A stretch of 64,000 nucleotides of DNA, taken from assembly GCA_913776615.1 (NCBI GenBank), contig CAJYPK010000044.1, positions 101,995 to 165,994 on the forward strand, given 5' to 3'. The notes beneath the pieces are model-generated. The model saw only the letters and a list, made by a program, of their open reading frames with translations. It was not told the origin of the DNA and did no database searches. The DNA is from an uncultured Hymenobacter sp. GTDB lineage: Bacteria; Bacteroidota; Bacteroidia; Cytophagales; Hymenobacteraceae. Made by a program: the position numbers and the translations under genes. Shown here piece by piece: positions 6,997 to 15,801 of the stretch. How positions within the stretch are numbered: position 1 is the first letter of the stretch; each line of letters opens with the position of its first letter.

Positions 6997-9048
6997 GTGT
7001 TTTCCTTTTCCGCTGCCTGCCCCCGGCCAGCCTGCTGGCTGGCTAGCCTACCGGCCGCGTGGGGCCGCCAAGTGGGCCGGGCCTGGTGCCTGCTTCTGTT
7101 GCTGGCCCTCGCCCTGGCTGCCCCTGCCCGCGCCGCCGCGCCCACCGAAGATACCCTGGTGGCTAGCCCCAGCCGCCCGGCCCAGTTTCTCGACGACCGG
7201 TTTTACAGCGTGCTCGAAGACCCCACCGGTCGCCTGCCGCTGCACCTGGTGAGCAGCCCCGCCTACGCCGGCCGCTTCGCCACGCTGGCGGGCACCGGGC
7301 TGCCGCCCAATATTCAGCACCCGCGCAGTACGTACTGGCTGCGCTTCACGCTGCGCGCCGCCGCGGGGCCGTCCAGCGACTGGTACCTGGAGCTCTACGA
7401 CTCGCACATTGGGGCAGCGACGCTGTTTCGGCCCACGGGCCTGACCTGCCCGGCGGGCCTGGCCTACGACAGCGTGCTCACCGGGGCCAAGTACCCCTTC
7501 GCTACCCGGCCGCTGCCCTACAAGAATTTTCTTTTCGACCTGCCCCTGCGCCCGGGCCAGGCGGCTACGTACTACCTGCGGCTGCACTCCGACACGCCCA
7601 CCAGCTTCCGGGCCATGCTGCACAGCGGCCCCGGCCTGCTGCCCGAGATGAGCCTGCAATACTGGCTACTGGGCGGCTTCTACGGCGTCATCTTTTTGAT
7701 GCTGGTGTATAACCTGTTCTTATTCTTCTTCCTAAAGGAAAAATCTTACCTCTACTACGTTTTCTACGTGCTGGCCGGGGCGCTGCTCTTTTTGTCGGAA
7801 GACGGGCTGGGCTTTCAGTACCTGTGGCCGGGCAGCGCGCTGCTCAACCATTTTATCGGGGTGGCGGCCCCGGTGCTGCTGCTGCTGGCCTTTGCGCAGT
7901 ACGCCCGCTCGTTTCTCGATACGGCGGCCCGGCTGCCGCGCCTCGACCAAGCCATCCGCTGGGTGGTGTCGCTGAGCGGGGCGCTGCTGGTACTCGACGC
8001 GGCGGTGGCCAATTCGGGCTTCGGCTTCTGGCTGTACTTGCTGCCCTACGGGCTGCTGTACTACGCCGCCTGGCGGGCCTACCGGGGCGGGCTGCCCTCG
8101 GCGCGCTACCTATTGCTGGCCCAGGCGCTGGTGGCGGGCTCGCTGGCCTTCCTCATCAGCCGCAAGCTGGGGCTGGAATTTTATAACAACGCCTACACGG
8201 TGTACAGCCTCAACGTGGCCTTCGTGGTGGAGGTGGCGGTGCTCAGCTACGCGTTGGCCGACAAGGTGAAGGCGCTCATGGACACCACCCTGCTTACCCA
8301 GCGTCGCCTGCTCAAGCAACTGCGCAAAAAGCACCAGGCCCAGGATCAGCTCGTGGTGCAGCTGCGCGAAAACCAGCTGCTCAAAGACCAGCTCAATACC
8401 GAGCTCGAAGCCCTCGTGGCCCAGCGCACCGACGAGCTGCGTCGCCAAAACGAGACCATCGCCACCCAAAACCGCGAGTTGCTCGAAACCAACAGCCTGC
8501 TGGCCTTGCAGTCGGCCGCCATCGAGCAGCTCAACCGCGACCTCAGCCGCGATCTGCGCGACCAGAAGGAGGCCCGCCTGCAAGCCCGCGAATTTGACTT
8601 CGGCGAGTTTAGCCAGCTCTACCCCGACAAGGATGCCTGCCTGCGCTACCTCGCCGACCTCAAGTGGGCCAACGGCTACCAGTGCCGCAAGTGTGGCCAC
8701 GAGAAAAGCTGCGAGGCCCGCGAGCCGTTCGCCCGCCGCTGCACGCGCTGTCGCTACGTAGAGTCGGCCACCACGGGCACGCTGCTGCAAAAGTGTAAGT
8801 TTCCCATCGTCAAGGCACTGTACGCGGTATTCTTGCTGCACGCGCACCGGGGCCGCTACGCCCCCGCCGAGCTGGCGCGGGTGCTGGAGCTGCGCCCCGC
8901 CACCAGCTGGGCCTTCGCCCAAAAGGTGCTGGCCGCCCTGGAGCGTCGCCGCCAGGCCACCGACTACGAAGAAGGCGAGCCGTGGACGTTCGTGCTGCTC
9001 GACGATGCCGCCAGCGCCGACCTCGAAACTGCGCTGGAAACGGCTTGA
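6997..9048 (+). CDS. 7TM-DISM receptor fused to an IS1595-type transposase zinc ribbon
   Basis: 683 residues. The start is GTG 6997 or GTG 7072; the latter gives a cleaner signal peptide, VGRAWCLLLLLALALAAPARA. Domains in order (numbered from 6997): signal peptide; a periplasmic 7TMR-DISMED2 sensor (about 60-210, the family that binds carbohydrates or similar ligands); a seven-helix 7TM-DISM membrane region (about 225-430); a long coiled coil (about 430-545); then about 110 residues that match the N-terminal zinc ribbon of IS1595 transposases. That region has FSQLYPDKDACLRYLADLKW, then C563-x2-C566 and C582-x2-C585, then GTLLQKCKFPIVKALYAVFLL and a helical region. The DDE nuclease domain is absent. 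7TM-DISM proteins usually end in kinase or cyclase outputs, so a DNA-binding-like zinc ribbon is unusual; I infer a membrane-tethered transcription regulator. It is divergent from the LytS gene, with starts 186 bp apart. Confidence 0.85.
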   Translation: MFSFSAACPRPACWLASLPAAWGRQVGRAWCLLLLLALALAAPARAAAPTEDTLVASPSRPAQFLDDRFYSVLEDPTGRLPLHLVSSPAYAGRFATLAGTGLPPNIQHPRSTYWLRFTLRAAAGPSSDWYLELYDSHIGAATLFRPTGLTCPAGLAYDSVLTGAKYPFATRPLPYKNFLFDLPLRPGQAATYYLRLHSDTPTSFRAMLHSGPGLLPEMSLQYWLLGGFYGVIFLMLVYNLFLFFFLKEKSYLYYVFYVLAGALLFLSEDGLGFQYLWPGSALLNHFIGVAAPVLLLLAFAQYARSFLDTAARLPRLDQAIRWVVSLSGALLVLDAAVANSGFGFWLYLLPYGLLYYAAWRAYRGGLPSARYLLLAQALVAGSLAFLISRKLGLEFYNNAYTVYSLNVAFVVEVAVLSYALADKVKALMDTTLLTQRRLLKQLRKKHQAQDQLVVQLRENQLLKDQLNTELEALVAQRTDELRRQNETIATQNRELLETNSLLALQSAAIEQLNRDLSRDLRDQKEARLQAREFDFGEFSQLYPDKDACLRYLADLKWANGYQCRKCGHEKSCEAREPFARRCTRCRYVESATTGTLLQKCKFPIVKALYAVFLLHAHRGRYAPAELARVLELRPATSWAFAQKVLAALERRRQATDYEEGEPWTFVLLDDAASADLETALETA

Positions 9049-9137
9049 GCGTAGTGGGCACAAGCCTGCTGGGTAGTCATTTCCTAGTAAGAACGAGTAG
9101 TTCTAAGGAAGGTCTTTCTCCTTTTTGGCACGCCCTA

Positions 9138-9213
9138 GCGCGAGTTTAGCGCAGCGTAACTCGTGCTGACCATGAAGTGGAGGCTGCGCCTCCACTGCCG
9201 CAACGCGGCAAGT
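9138..9213. repeat. Half-copy of repeat family A
   Basis: Starts GCGCGAGTTTAGCGCAGCGT and continues through GTGGAGGCTGCGCCTCCAC and CTGCCGCAACGCGGCAA. It matches the left half of the element at 16868-17069; no matching right half follows. Confidence 0.75.
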
Positions 9214-9268
9214 CGGCATTGCTTCCGTCCAGCAAGCCTGTACAACGCACCATTCTCAACGCCAAGCG

Positions 9269-9469
9269 CTGGCGCGAGTTTAGGCGGAGCCGTAACTCGC
9301 CGCCGATTAGTGGGTAGAGTTTCCAAACTCCACTGCCGCGACGCGGCAATCCGCCATCTGCTTCAGTATGGCATCCATTTACGCAGCTTGCCGCTAGCGC
9401 GGCAGTGGAGTTTGGAAACTCCACCCACTAATCGGCGGCGAGTTAAGGCTTCGCCTAAACTCGCGCCAG
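9269..9469. repeat. 201-bp palindromic element, family A
   Basis: Arms of about 80 bp begin and end CTGGCGCGAGTTTAGGCG ... CTAAACTCGCGCCAG, with a loop of about 35 bp. The arms contain smaller palindromes such as GAGTTTCCAAACTC and CTGCCGCGACGCGGCAA. A homologous element lies at 16868-17069. Confidence 0.85.
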
Positions 9470-9788
9470 CGACTAGGCAGCGCGCCAGCGGAAGGCGCGT
9501 CAGCAGAGCCAGCGGCTGATAGGCTCAACCGTGTTGCGGGCACGTGTGCATAGCCGGTTACCATCTCCGCGCCTACGGCAATTTTTTTAGAAAAAAGTTG
9601 TGCAAAAGCTGTTGTTTTTTAGCCTAAGCCCCGGCGCTGGCAAAAAGCAGCCAGCGACTTTCCGGGCATACTCTCGCCAGTTTTTGCGTGTGTGCTAAGT
9701 GTAATCGCTTAACACGAAGGGGGCAAAAAGCGTCATTTTTGGGGTTAATTCCGGGTTTTTGGGCAGTTTTTTTACAAAACACGCTCGC

Positions 9789-9796
9789 TACTTTTG
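9789..9796 (+). promoter_or_regulatory. Probable -7 box of the SusC operon
   Basis: TACTTTTG matches TAnnTTTG exactly. A clear TTTG -33 element is not seen at the usual spacing, only a T-run at 9767-9773. The predicted transcript start is near 9803. Confidence 0.55.
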
Positions 9797-9848
9797 GCCA
9801 TTCCCCGGAGGCTAGCCTTTCTCTTTTGGCAGCTTCCTACTTGCTCCC

Positions 9849-9860
9849 GCAAACGTTTGC
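9849..9860. promoter_or_regulatory. LacI-family operator in the SusC leader
   Basis: GCAAACGTTTGC is a perfect 12-bp palindrome with the central CG typical of LacI/GalR-family operators. It lies about 50 bp downstream of the predicted transcript start, a position suited to roadblock repression. A LacI-family regulator is encoded at 47449-48489; whether that protein binds here is an inference. Confidence 0.6.
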
Positions 9861-9966
9861 ACCCCGCAAGCGCCCGCCGGAACCCTCGCCCTGAAGTACT
9901 CGCTGGCTCGCCTTTCCGGGCACCCTACGCGGCTTATATCTATTCCCACCCTTTCCACTTTTTAGT

Positions 9967-12900
9967 ATGAAGCGAAAGCTTTACCTAGCCCCGTCGTTTC
10001 GACAAACTGCGCTGCTGCTGGCCTGCGGGCTACCGGTAGCCGGGGCCGCCGCCGCTCCTCGCCCGGCTGGCACCCCGCTGAGCATTGCGGCCGAAATCCC
10101 CGTCACCGGCCGGGTGACCGATGCCAAGGGCACCCCACTCCCGGGCGTAACCGTGCTGGTGCGCGGCACCTCCCTGGGCAGCACCACCGATGCCGAGGGC
10201 CGCTTCTCCCTGCGGGCTCCCGAGGGTAGTACGCTGTTATTTAGCTTTATCGGGTACGTGGGGCAACCCGTGGTAGTTACGAGCGCTAATGCGTCGAACA
10301 TCAGCGTGACCATGCGCGACGACACCCAGAAGCTCAACGAAGTAGTCGTAGTCGGCTACGGCACCCAGGAGCGCGGCAGCGTAACGGGCGCCATCTCGTC
10401 GGTCAACGGCGCGGAGCTGGCGCGCCAGCCGGTGCCCGACGTGACCCAGGCCCTGCAAGGCAAGGTGGCGGGCGTCACCATTACCTCCAACGGCGGCACG
10501 CCGGGTGGCGCGGCGGGCAGCTCGGTGCGGGTGCGCGGCATCACGTCGGCGGGCAATAACTCCCCGCTCTACGTTATCGACGGCTTTCCCATTGCGACCG
10601 CGACCGACGGCAGCGGCAACGCCACGGGCAACGAACTGCAAGGCATCAGCCCCGACGATATCGAGACGATCGACGTGCTGAAAGACGCCTCGGCCACCGC
10701 CATTTACGGGGTGCGCGCGGCCAACGGGGTCGTGCTCATCACCACCAAGCACGGCAAGGCGGGCCAGTCCAACGTCAACGTGAACGCCTACGCCGGCGTG
10801 CAGTCGGTAGCGCGCCGCCTGAACCTGCTCAACGCTCAGGAGTACGCCGTTATCAACAACGAGAGCCGCATCGCGGCGGGCAAGCCCATCGTGGTAGACC
10901 GCCTGCGCGACCCCGCCGCGCTGGGCGAGGGCACCAACTGGCAGGACCTGGTTTTCCGCCGGGCCCAGATTCAGAACTACTCGCTCGGGGTGAACGGCGG
11001 CAGTGAGAAAGCCAGCTACGCGCTGTCGGCCTCGTACTTCCAGCAGGATGGTATCATCATCGGCACCAACTTCGAGCGCTACACGCTGCGGGCCAACGGC
11101 GAAGTGCGGCTGGGCCGCCTGCTGAAAGTGGGCAACAATATCCAGCTGACGCACCTCTCCGACCGCCAGGTAACGACCAACAGCGGCGAGTACGGCACCA
11201 TTCAGCAGCTCATCCGGATTCCGGCCATCATTCAGCCCTACCGCTCGGACGGGTACTGGTACGAGCCCAACGGCGGCACCGACAACTTCATCGAGGAAAA
11301 CCCCCTGGCCAGCTCGCAGCGCAACGACCAGCGCTACGTGCAAAACCGGGTGCTCACTACCTTCTACGCCGAGCTGGAGCCGCTGAAGGGCCTGCGCTTC
11401 CGCACCAACGTGGGGGCCGACCTGCTGTTCAGCACGTTCAATTCCTTCGCCCCGTCGGCCCCGCCCTTCCCGGGCGTGACCTCGCGCTACGCCACGGCGG
11501 GGGCCTCGGCGACCTCCTCGTACGCCCCCAGCTACCTCATCGAGAACACGGCGACCTACGACAAGCTCATCGCCGACAAGCACCAGGTGACGTTCCTGCT
11601 CGGCCAGTCGGCCCAGGAGTTCAACTACAGCAACGTTGAGGCTTACCGTACCGGCTACCTGCGCAACGACCTGCGCGTCATCAACGCCGGTCCCATCAAC
11701 ACGCTGCTATCCAACGCGGGCATCATTACCGCGCCGCAGCACCTGGCCAGCTACTTCGGTCGCCTCAACTACGAATTTGCCGGCAAGTACCTGCTCTCGG
11801 CCGTGGCGCGCTACGACGGTTCGTCGGTATTCCCGCCCGGCTCCAAGTTTGGCTTCTTCCCCGGCGTATCGGTGGGCTGGCGCATTTCGGAAGAAGGCTT
11901 CCTGAAAGACAACCGCACCATCAGCAACCTGAAGCTGCGGGCGGGCTACGGCAAGGTGGGTAACCCCCTGAACGCCGGTCGCTTTGCTTACCTGTATTCG
12001 ATCAACTTCGGCATCACGTATCCGTTTGGCGTCGAGCCGCAGACCATCAACACGGGCGGGGCGCCGACCCGCCTCTCCAACCCCAACCTGCGCTGGGAGA
12101 ATAACAACCAGACCAACCTGGGTATCGACGTGGGCTTCCTCGACAACCGCATCGAGGCGTCGATTGACTTCTACAACCGCAACTCGCCCAACCTGATTGC
12201 GCCGGTGCCGGTGTCGTACGCCTCGGGCACCTACGAGAACGTGAACACCAACGCCGCCTCGGCCTACAACCGCGGCATCGACTTCTCGCTGACGACCCGC
12301 AACTTCATCGGCTCGAACGGGGATTTCAACTGGACGACCTCGGTGACGGTGGCGGCCTTCAAAACCAAGCTCGAATCGCTGGGCTCGGGGGTGCCCTACA
12401 ACGGGGGCAACACCCTCGCCGGTGATCCCATCGTGCGCTACGCGGCGGGGCAGCCCTTCGGCTCGTTCTACGGCTACGTGGCCGACGGCCTGTTTCAGAC
12501 GGCCGACGAAGTGGCGGCGGCCAATGCCAACGCCGAAGCCAAATCGGGCATCAAGGGCACGCGGTACCAGGAGTCGGGCACGGCCGCCGGCGACATTCGC
12601 TTCCGCGACCTCAACGGCGACGGCGTGATTACGGCCGCCGACAAGACCTTTATCGGCAAGCCCAACCCCAACTTCACCTTCGGCATTACCAATACGGTAG
12701 CGTACAAGGGCTTCGACCTGAGCGTGTTCATCAACGGCTCGCAGGGCAACCAGATTTACAATCAGAACCGCTACCTGCTCGAAAGCGCGCTCTACGGCAG
12801 CTTCAGCGGCGGCAGCATCGTGCTCAACCGCTGGACCGGCCCCGGCACCAGCAACGACGTGCCCCGCGCCATCGACTCGGACCCCAACCGCAACCTGCGG

Positions 12901-13149
12901 GTATCGAGCCACTTCGTGGAAAACGGCTCGTTTGTCCGCCTCAAAAACGTGACCCTGGGCTACACCCTGCCCAGCAGCCTGCTGAGCCGCGTCGGCTCCA
13001 AGCAGATTCGCTTCTACGTGACGGGCCAGAACCTCCTTACCCTGACCCACTACACGGGCTTCGACCCGGAAGTGAGCGCCAGCGGCGTAGACCTCGGCAT
13101 CTATCCGCAGGCGCGGGTATTCACGGGCGGCGTCAACATCGGCTTCTAA
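9967..13149 (+). CDS. SusC/RagA-family TonB-dependent outer-membrane transporter
   Basis: 1060 residues. Signal peptide (cleavage near AGAAAA-AP), then a carboxypeptidase-regulatory-like domain (about 45-115; VTGRVTDAKGTPLPGVTVLV), the family linker NEVVVVGYGTQ, a plug domain with VRGITSAGNNSPLYVIDGFP and KDASATAIYGVRAANGVVLI, and a 22-strand barrel ending in aromatic Phe (GGVNIGF). It imports oligosaccharides across the outer membrane using TonB energy, with the SusD lipoprotein as lid. The next genes encode SusD, a PKD lipoprotein and a GH16 laminarinase, so the likely cargo is beta-1,3-glucan fragments. The length and motifs are normal for the family. No anti-sigma-interacting secretin/TonB N-terminal extension is seen, in line with LacI-type rather than ECF control. 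Confidence 0.96.
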   Translation: MKRKLYLAPSFRQTALLLACGLPVAGAAAAPRPAGTPLSIAAEIPVTGRVTDAKGTPLPGVTVLVRGTSLGSTTDAEGRFSLRAPEGSTLLFSFIGYVGQPVVVTSANASNISVTMRDDTQKLNEVVVVGYGTQERGSVTGAISSVNGAELARQPVPDVTQALQGKVAGVTITSNGGTPGGAAGSSVRVRGITSAGNNSPLYVIDGFPIATATDGSGNATGNELQGISPDDIETIDVLKDASATAIYGVRAANGVVLITTKHGKAGQSNVNVNAYAGVQSVARRLNLLNAQEYAVINNESRIAAGKPIVVDRLRDPAALGEGTNWQDLVFRRAQIQNYSLGVNGGSEKASYALSASYFQQDGIIIGTNFERYTLRANGEVRLGRLLKVGNNIQLTHLSDRQVTTNSGEYGTIQQLIRIPAIIQPYRSDGYWYEPNGGTDNFIEENPLASSQRNDQRYVQNRVLTTFYAELEPLKGLRFRTNVGADLLFSTFNSFAPSAPPFPGVTSRYATAGASATSSYAPSYLIENTATYDKLIADKHQVTFLLGQSAQEFNYSNVEAYRTGYLRNDLRVINAGPINTLLSNAGIITAPQHLASYFGRLNYEFAGKYLLSAVARYDGSSVFPPGSKFGFFPGVSVGWRISEEGFLKDNRTISNLKLRAGYGKVGNPLNAGRFAYLYSINFGITYPFGVEPQTINTGGAPTRLSNPNLRWENNNQTNLGIDVGFLDNRIEASIDFYNRNSPNLIAPVPVSYASGTYENVNTNAASAYNRGIDFSLTTRNFIGSNGDFNWTTSVTVAAFKTKLESLGSGVPYNGGNTLAGDPIVRYAAGQPFGSFYGYVADGLFQTADEVAAANANAEAKSGIKGTRYQESGTAAGDIRFRDLNGDGVITAADKTFIGKPNPNFTFGITNTVAYKGFDLSVFINGSQGNQIYNQNRYLLESALYGSFSGGSIVLNRWTGPGTSNDVPRAIDSDPNRNLRVSSHFVENGSFVRLKNVTLGYTLPSSLLSRVGSKQIRFYVTGQNLLTLTHYTGFDPEVSASGVDLGIYPQARVFTGGVNIGF

Positions 13150-13180
13150 GTTTCTTGCTCTCGTCTATTCCCACTCAACA

Positions 13181-14725
13181 ATGTTTACTTTCAATTATTC
13201 GCGCGGGGCGTTCCTGCTAACGCTGGGCCTGCTGGCGGGCTGCACCAACAAGTTTCTGGATGAAGCCCCCACCGACCAGATCACGGACGCGAACTTCTAT
13301 CAAACGCAAAACGATGCCATTCAGGCCGTAACGGCTGCCTACAGCGAGCTGACCAAGGAAGGCCAGTACAACGCGGCGCTGTGGGCGATGGACATCGGGG
13401 CCGACATCTCGACCACCGGCGGCGGGGGCGGCAGCGACGGCATCGAGTACACCCAGATCGACGATTACAACACGCCCTCGACCAACTTCGTGTGCCAGCG
13501 CCTGTGGCAGGGCTCGTACATCGCCTTGCAGCGGGCCAACATCGTGCTGCAAAAAGTGCCGCTCATCACGAACATCGACCCCGTCATTCAGAAGCGCTGC
13601 CTGGGCGAGGCGCAGTTTATCCGGGCCAAGATGTACTTCGACCTAGTGCGGGCATTCGGCGACGTGCCCCTGTACACCACCCCGCCCGTGGGCGTGTCGG
13701 CGGTGAACATTCCGCGCACGGCCCAGGCCGAGATTTACAAGGTGATCGAGAGCGACCTGACGGCCGCCATCGGCAACTTACAGCCCTCCTACAGCGGGGC
13801 CGACCTGGGCCGCGCCACCAAATGGGCCGCCCAGGGCCTGCTGGCCAAGGTGCTGCTGACGGAAGGCAAGAAGGCCGAGGCAGCCGTGCAGGCCCAGGCC
13901 GTAATCGACAACTCGGGCAAGACCATGTGGGCCAGCTACGGCGACAACTTCAAGGTGGCCAACGAGAACAACAACGCCAAGGAGTCGCTGTTCGAGGTGC
14001 AGTTTACCAACGGCCGCAACCAGTACGACCGCAACAACGTGGGCTCGTCGATGAACCAGTTCTTCGCGCCCCGCCGCGGCGGCCTGGTGCCGGCCGGCGA
14101 CGGCTACGGCTTCAACGTGCCCGAGCCCGACTTCGTGGCGGGCTACGAGAACGGCGATACCCGCAAGGCGGTGAGCGTGTGGGTGCCCGGCGACGTATCG
14201 CCCAACGGCAGCATTCAGCCCACCAACCTGCCCGGCTCGCCCTTCGGCTTCGACTGCAAAAAGTGGTTTGTGGGCATGGTGAATACCAACATCTGGGACT
14301 CGCCCCTCAACGTGCCCGTGCTGCGCCTGGCCGAGATGTACCTGATCGTGGCTGAGGGTAAAGGCGCTACCGCCGAGGGCTTCGAGGCCCTGAACCGGGT
14401 GCGCCGCCGCGCCTTCGGGGCCGCCGACTACACCAAGCCCGACGCCGCCCACGACCTGACCGCGTCGAACCTGAGCATGGTCAACGTGAGCAATTTTCAG
14501 GACGCCGTGATCCGGGAGCGCAAGTACGAGCTGGCCTTCGAGTTTGATCGCTGGTTTGACATGAAGCGCACCAAGACCCTGATTTCGGGCATGACGGCGC
14601 AGTCGGCCTACCTGGCCACGCTCGGGGTGAAGCGCGGGATTCCGACCGAGAAAAACTACGTGCTGCCCATTCCGCAGACGGAGCTCGACGCCAACCCCCA
14701 ACTCGTGCAAAACCCTGGCTACTAA
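13181..14725 (+). CDS. SusD/RagB-family outer-membrane lipoprotein
   Basis: 514 residues, 31 bp after SusC. The lipobox is LLAGC with Cys21. The family N-terminus NKFLDEAPTDQITDANFYQT is followed by TPR-like helices. Conserved stretches include RANIVLQKVP, EAQFIRAKMYFDLVRAFGDVPL and the C-terminal IRERKYELAFEFDRWFDMKR with VLPIPQTELDANPQLVQNPGY. It captures the glycan at the cell surface and closes over the SusC channel. Substrate is inferred from the GH16 enzyme two genes on. Confidence 0.96.
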   Translation: MFTFNYSRGAFLLTLGLLAGCTNKFLDEAPTDQITDANFYQTQNDAIQAVTAAYSELTKEGQYNAALWAMDIGADISTTGGGGGSDGIEYTQIDDYNTPSTNFVCQRLWQGSYIALQRANIVLQKVPLITNIDPVIQKRCLGEAQFIRAKMYFDLVRAFGDVPLYTTPPVGVSAVNIPRTAQAEIYKVIESDLTAAIGNLQPSYSGADLGRATKWAAQGLLAKVLLTEGKKAEAAVQAQAVIDNSGKTMWASYGDNFKVANENNNAKESLFEVQFTNGRNQYDRNNVGSSMNQFFAPRRGGLVPAGDGYGFNVPEPDFVAGYENGDTRKAVSVWVPGDVSPNGSIQPTNLPGSPFGFDCKKWFVGMVNTNIWDSPLNVPVLRLAEMYLIVAEGKGATAEGFEALNRVRRRAFGAADYTKPDAAHDLTASNLSMVNVSNFQDAVIRERKYELAFEFDRWFDMKRTKTLISGMTAQSAYLATLGVKRGIPTEKNYVLPIPQTELDANPQLVQNPGY

Positions 14726-14758
14726 GCCGCTTTTCCTGACAATTTTAGCTAGCCTATT

Positions 14759-15589
14759 ATGAAGACTATCTGGAATAAAGCAGCTTGGGCGGTAGCCGCT
14801 GGCCCGCTGCTTTTTACCGCCTGCAAAAAGAACGACAAGGGCGAGCTGAGCGGCCCGTCGCCGCAGGCCAGCTACACCGTGAGCGCTCCTAAAACGGTGG
14901 GCCTCACCTCGCAGGTCACCTTTACCAGCACCAGCACCGATGCCTTTTTGTACCAGTGGGACTTTGGCGACGGCACCACCGGCTCGGGCCAGACGGTAAC
15001 GCACACCTACCAGGCGGGCGGCACCATCAAAACCCAGCTCATTGTGTCGGGCCGCGGCGGCACCGGCTTTGCCACCCAAAACGTGGTGCTTCCCCCCGTC
15101 AGCGACGCCGTGAAGCGCCTGCTCACCGGCGGTAGCTCCAAAACCTGGGTGCTGCAACGCGACACGGCCGCCGCCATCACGGTCGGCCCCAGCGACAGCG
15201 ACGTGGTCGGCTACTACGCCGGCGGACTTGCCAATACGCTCCCCGACTGCCAGGCCGACGACGAGTACACGTTCTCGAATAATAATACGCTGACCTACAA
15301 CTCCAAGGGCAAGACGTTTGTGGCCGGCGCCGCCAACTGCGACGATGCCAAAAATTCGGCCCTGGACTACACCGACACGTACACTTTCGGCTCCGCCACC
15401 GGCTCGGGCTTTGCCCAGCTCGACTTAGCATCCACGCCGACCAGCGGCTCGGCGCGCCCCTTCATCGGGGTGACGGATGCGCCCGACTTCACCTACCGCA
15501 TCACCCGCATCACCGCCAACCGCATGACGATCCGGGCGGGCAAGTCTACCGGCAGCCCCGTGTTCGAACTGAAGTTTAAAGCAAAGTAG
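14759..15589 (+). CDS. PKD-domain lipoprotein, probable surface glycan-binding protein
   Basis: 276 residues with a lipoprotein signal (LLFTAC, Cys22). One PKD domain spans about residues 35-105 and has the hallmark YQWDFGDGTTGSGQTVTHTY. The rest (about 115-276) is a beta-rich region with no family I can name. It is encoded 33 bp after SusD and before GH16, the usual place for SusE/SusF-like or SGBP surface glycan-binding lipoproteins, so that role is inferred. Some relatives are annotated only as PKD-domain proteins. Confidence 0.85.
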   Translation: MKTIWNKAAWAVAAGPLLFTACKKNDKGELSGPSPQASYTVSAPKTVGLTSQVTFTSTSTDAFLYQWDFGDGTTGSGQTVTHTYQAGGTIKTQLIVSGRGGTGFATQNVVLPPVSDAVKRLLTGGSSKTWVLQRDTAAAITVGPSDSDVVGYYAGGLANTLPDCQADDEYTFSNNNTLTYNSKGKTFVAGAANCDDAKNSALDYTDTYTFGSATGSGFAQLDLASTPTSGSARPFIGVTDAPDFTYRITRITANRMTIRAGKSTGSPVFELKFKAK

Positions 15590-15644
15590 GGTAAGCTTTA
15601 GCTTGGCCAGCGCCCGCCGAGCCCCGTGCTCAATCCCTAAGGCC

Positions 15645-15677
15645 GGCCCCACCCCAGCGCCTCCCCAGGGTGGGGCC
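15645..15677. other. Intergenic hairpin between the PKD gene and GH16
   Basis: A 10-bp perfect stem GGCCCCACCC / GGGTGGGGCC. No T-run follows, so it may stabilise the 3' end of the upstream mRNA rather than terminate transcription. Confidence 0.5.
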
Positions 15678-15757
15678 AGCCAAGCCATCCAACGATTTTA
15701 TTTCCACTCGAAAACCGCCTCTTTCCTACTTACTACCACTTTCTTGTCTACTTAGCC

Positions 15758-15797
15758 AAGTGCCCGATGCCAACCCCGTCGGGCACTTGCTTTTTAT
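15758..15797 (+). terminator. Terminator-like hairpin immediately before the GH16 start
   Basis: A 10-bp perfect stem AAGTGCCCGA / TCGGGCACTT with an 11-base loop, followed by GCTTTTTATT. The T-run ends about 5 bases before the GH16 ATG at 15802. It may attenuate read-through from susCD into GH16, or simply control its translation. Confidence 0.6.
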
Positions 15798-15801
15798 TCC
15801 T

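Larger units (their letters stand above)
9049..9966. other. Long intergenic region: repeats, then the SusC leader
   Basis: 918 bp without a convincing gene. It contains a half-copy (9138-9213) and a full copy (9269-9469) of repeat family A, an AT-richer stretch (9580-9790), a -7 box at 9789-9796, a LacI-type operator at 9849-9860, and an untranslated leader of about 165 bases before SusC. A 68-codon ORF at 9688-9894 spans the promoter and operator and is judged spurious. Confidence 0.7.

Noticed and set aside
8640..9048. A complete IS1595 insertion
   Set aside because: Only the zinc ribbon and following helices are present, fused in frame to the receptor; there is no DDE domain and no terminal inverted repeats were found around it.
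9688..9894. A 68-codon ORF upstream of SusC
   Set aside because: It spans the predicted promoter and operator of the susC operon and has no recognisable sequence.
15670..15801. Upstream extension of the GH16 reading frame
   Set aside because: The extension runs through a terminator-like hairpin and would bury the lipoprotein signal, which starts at the ATG at 15802.
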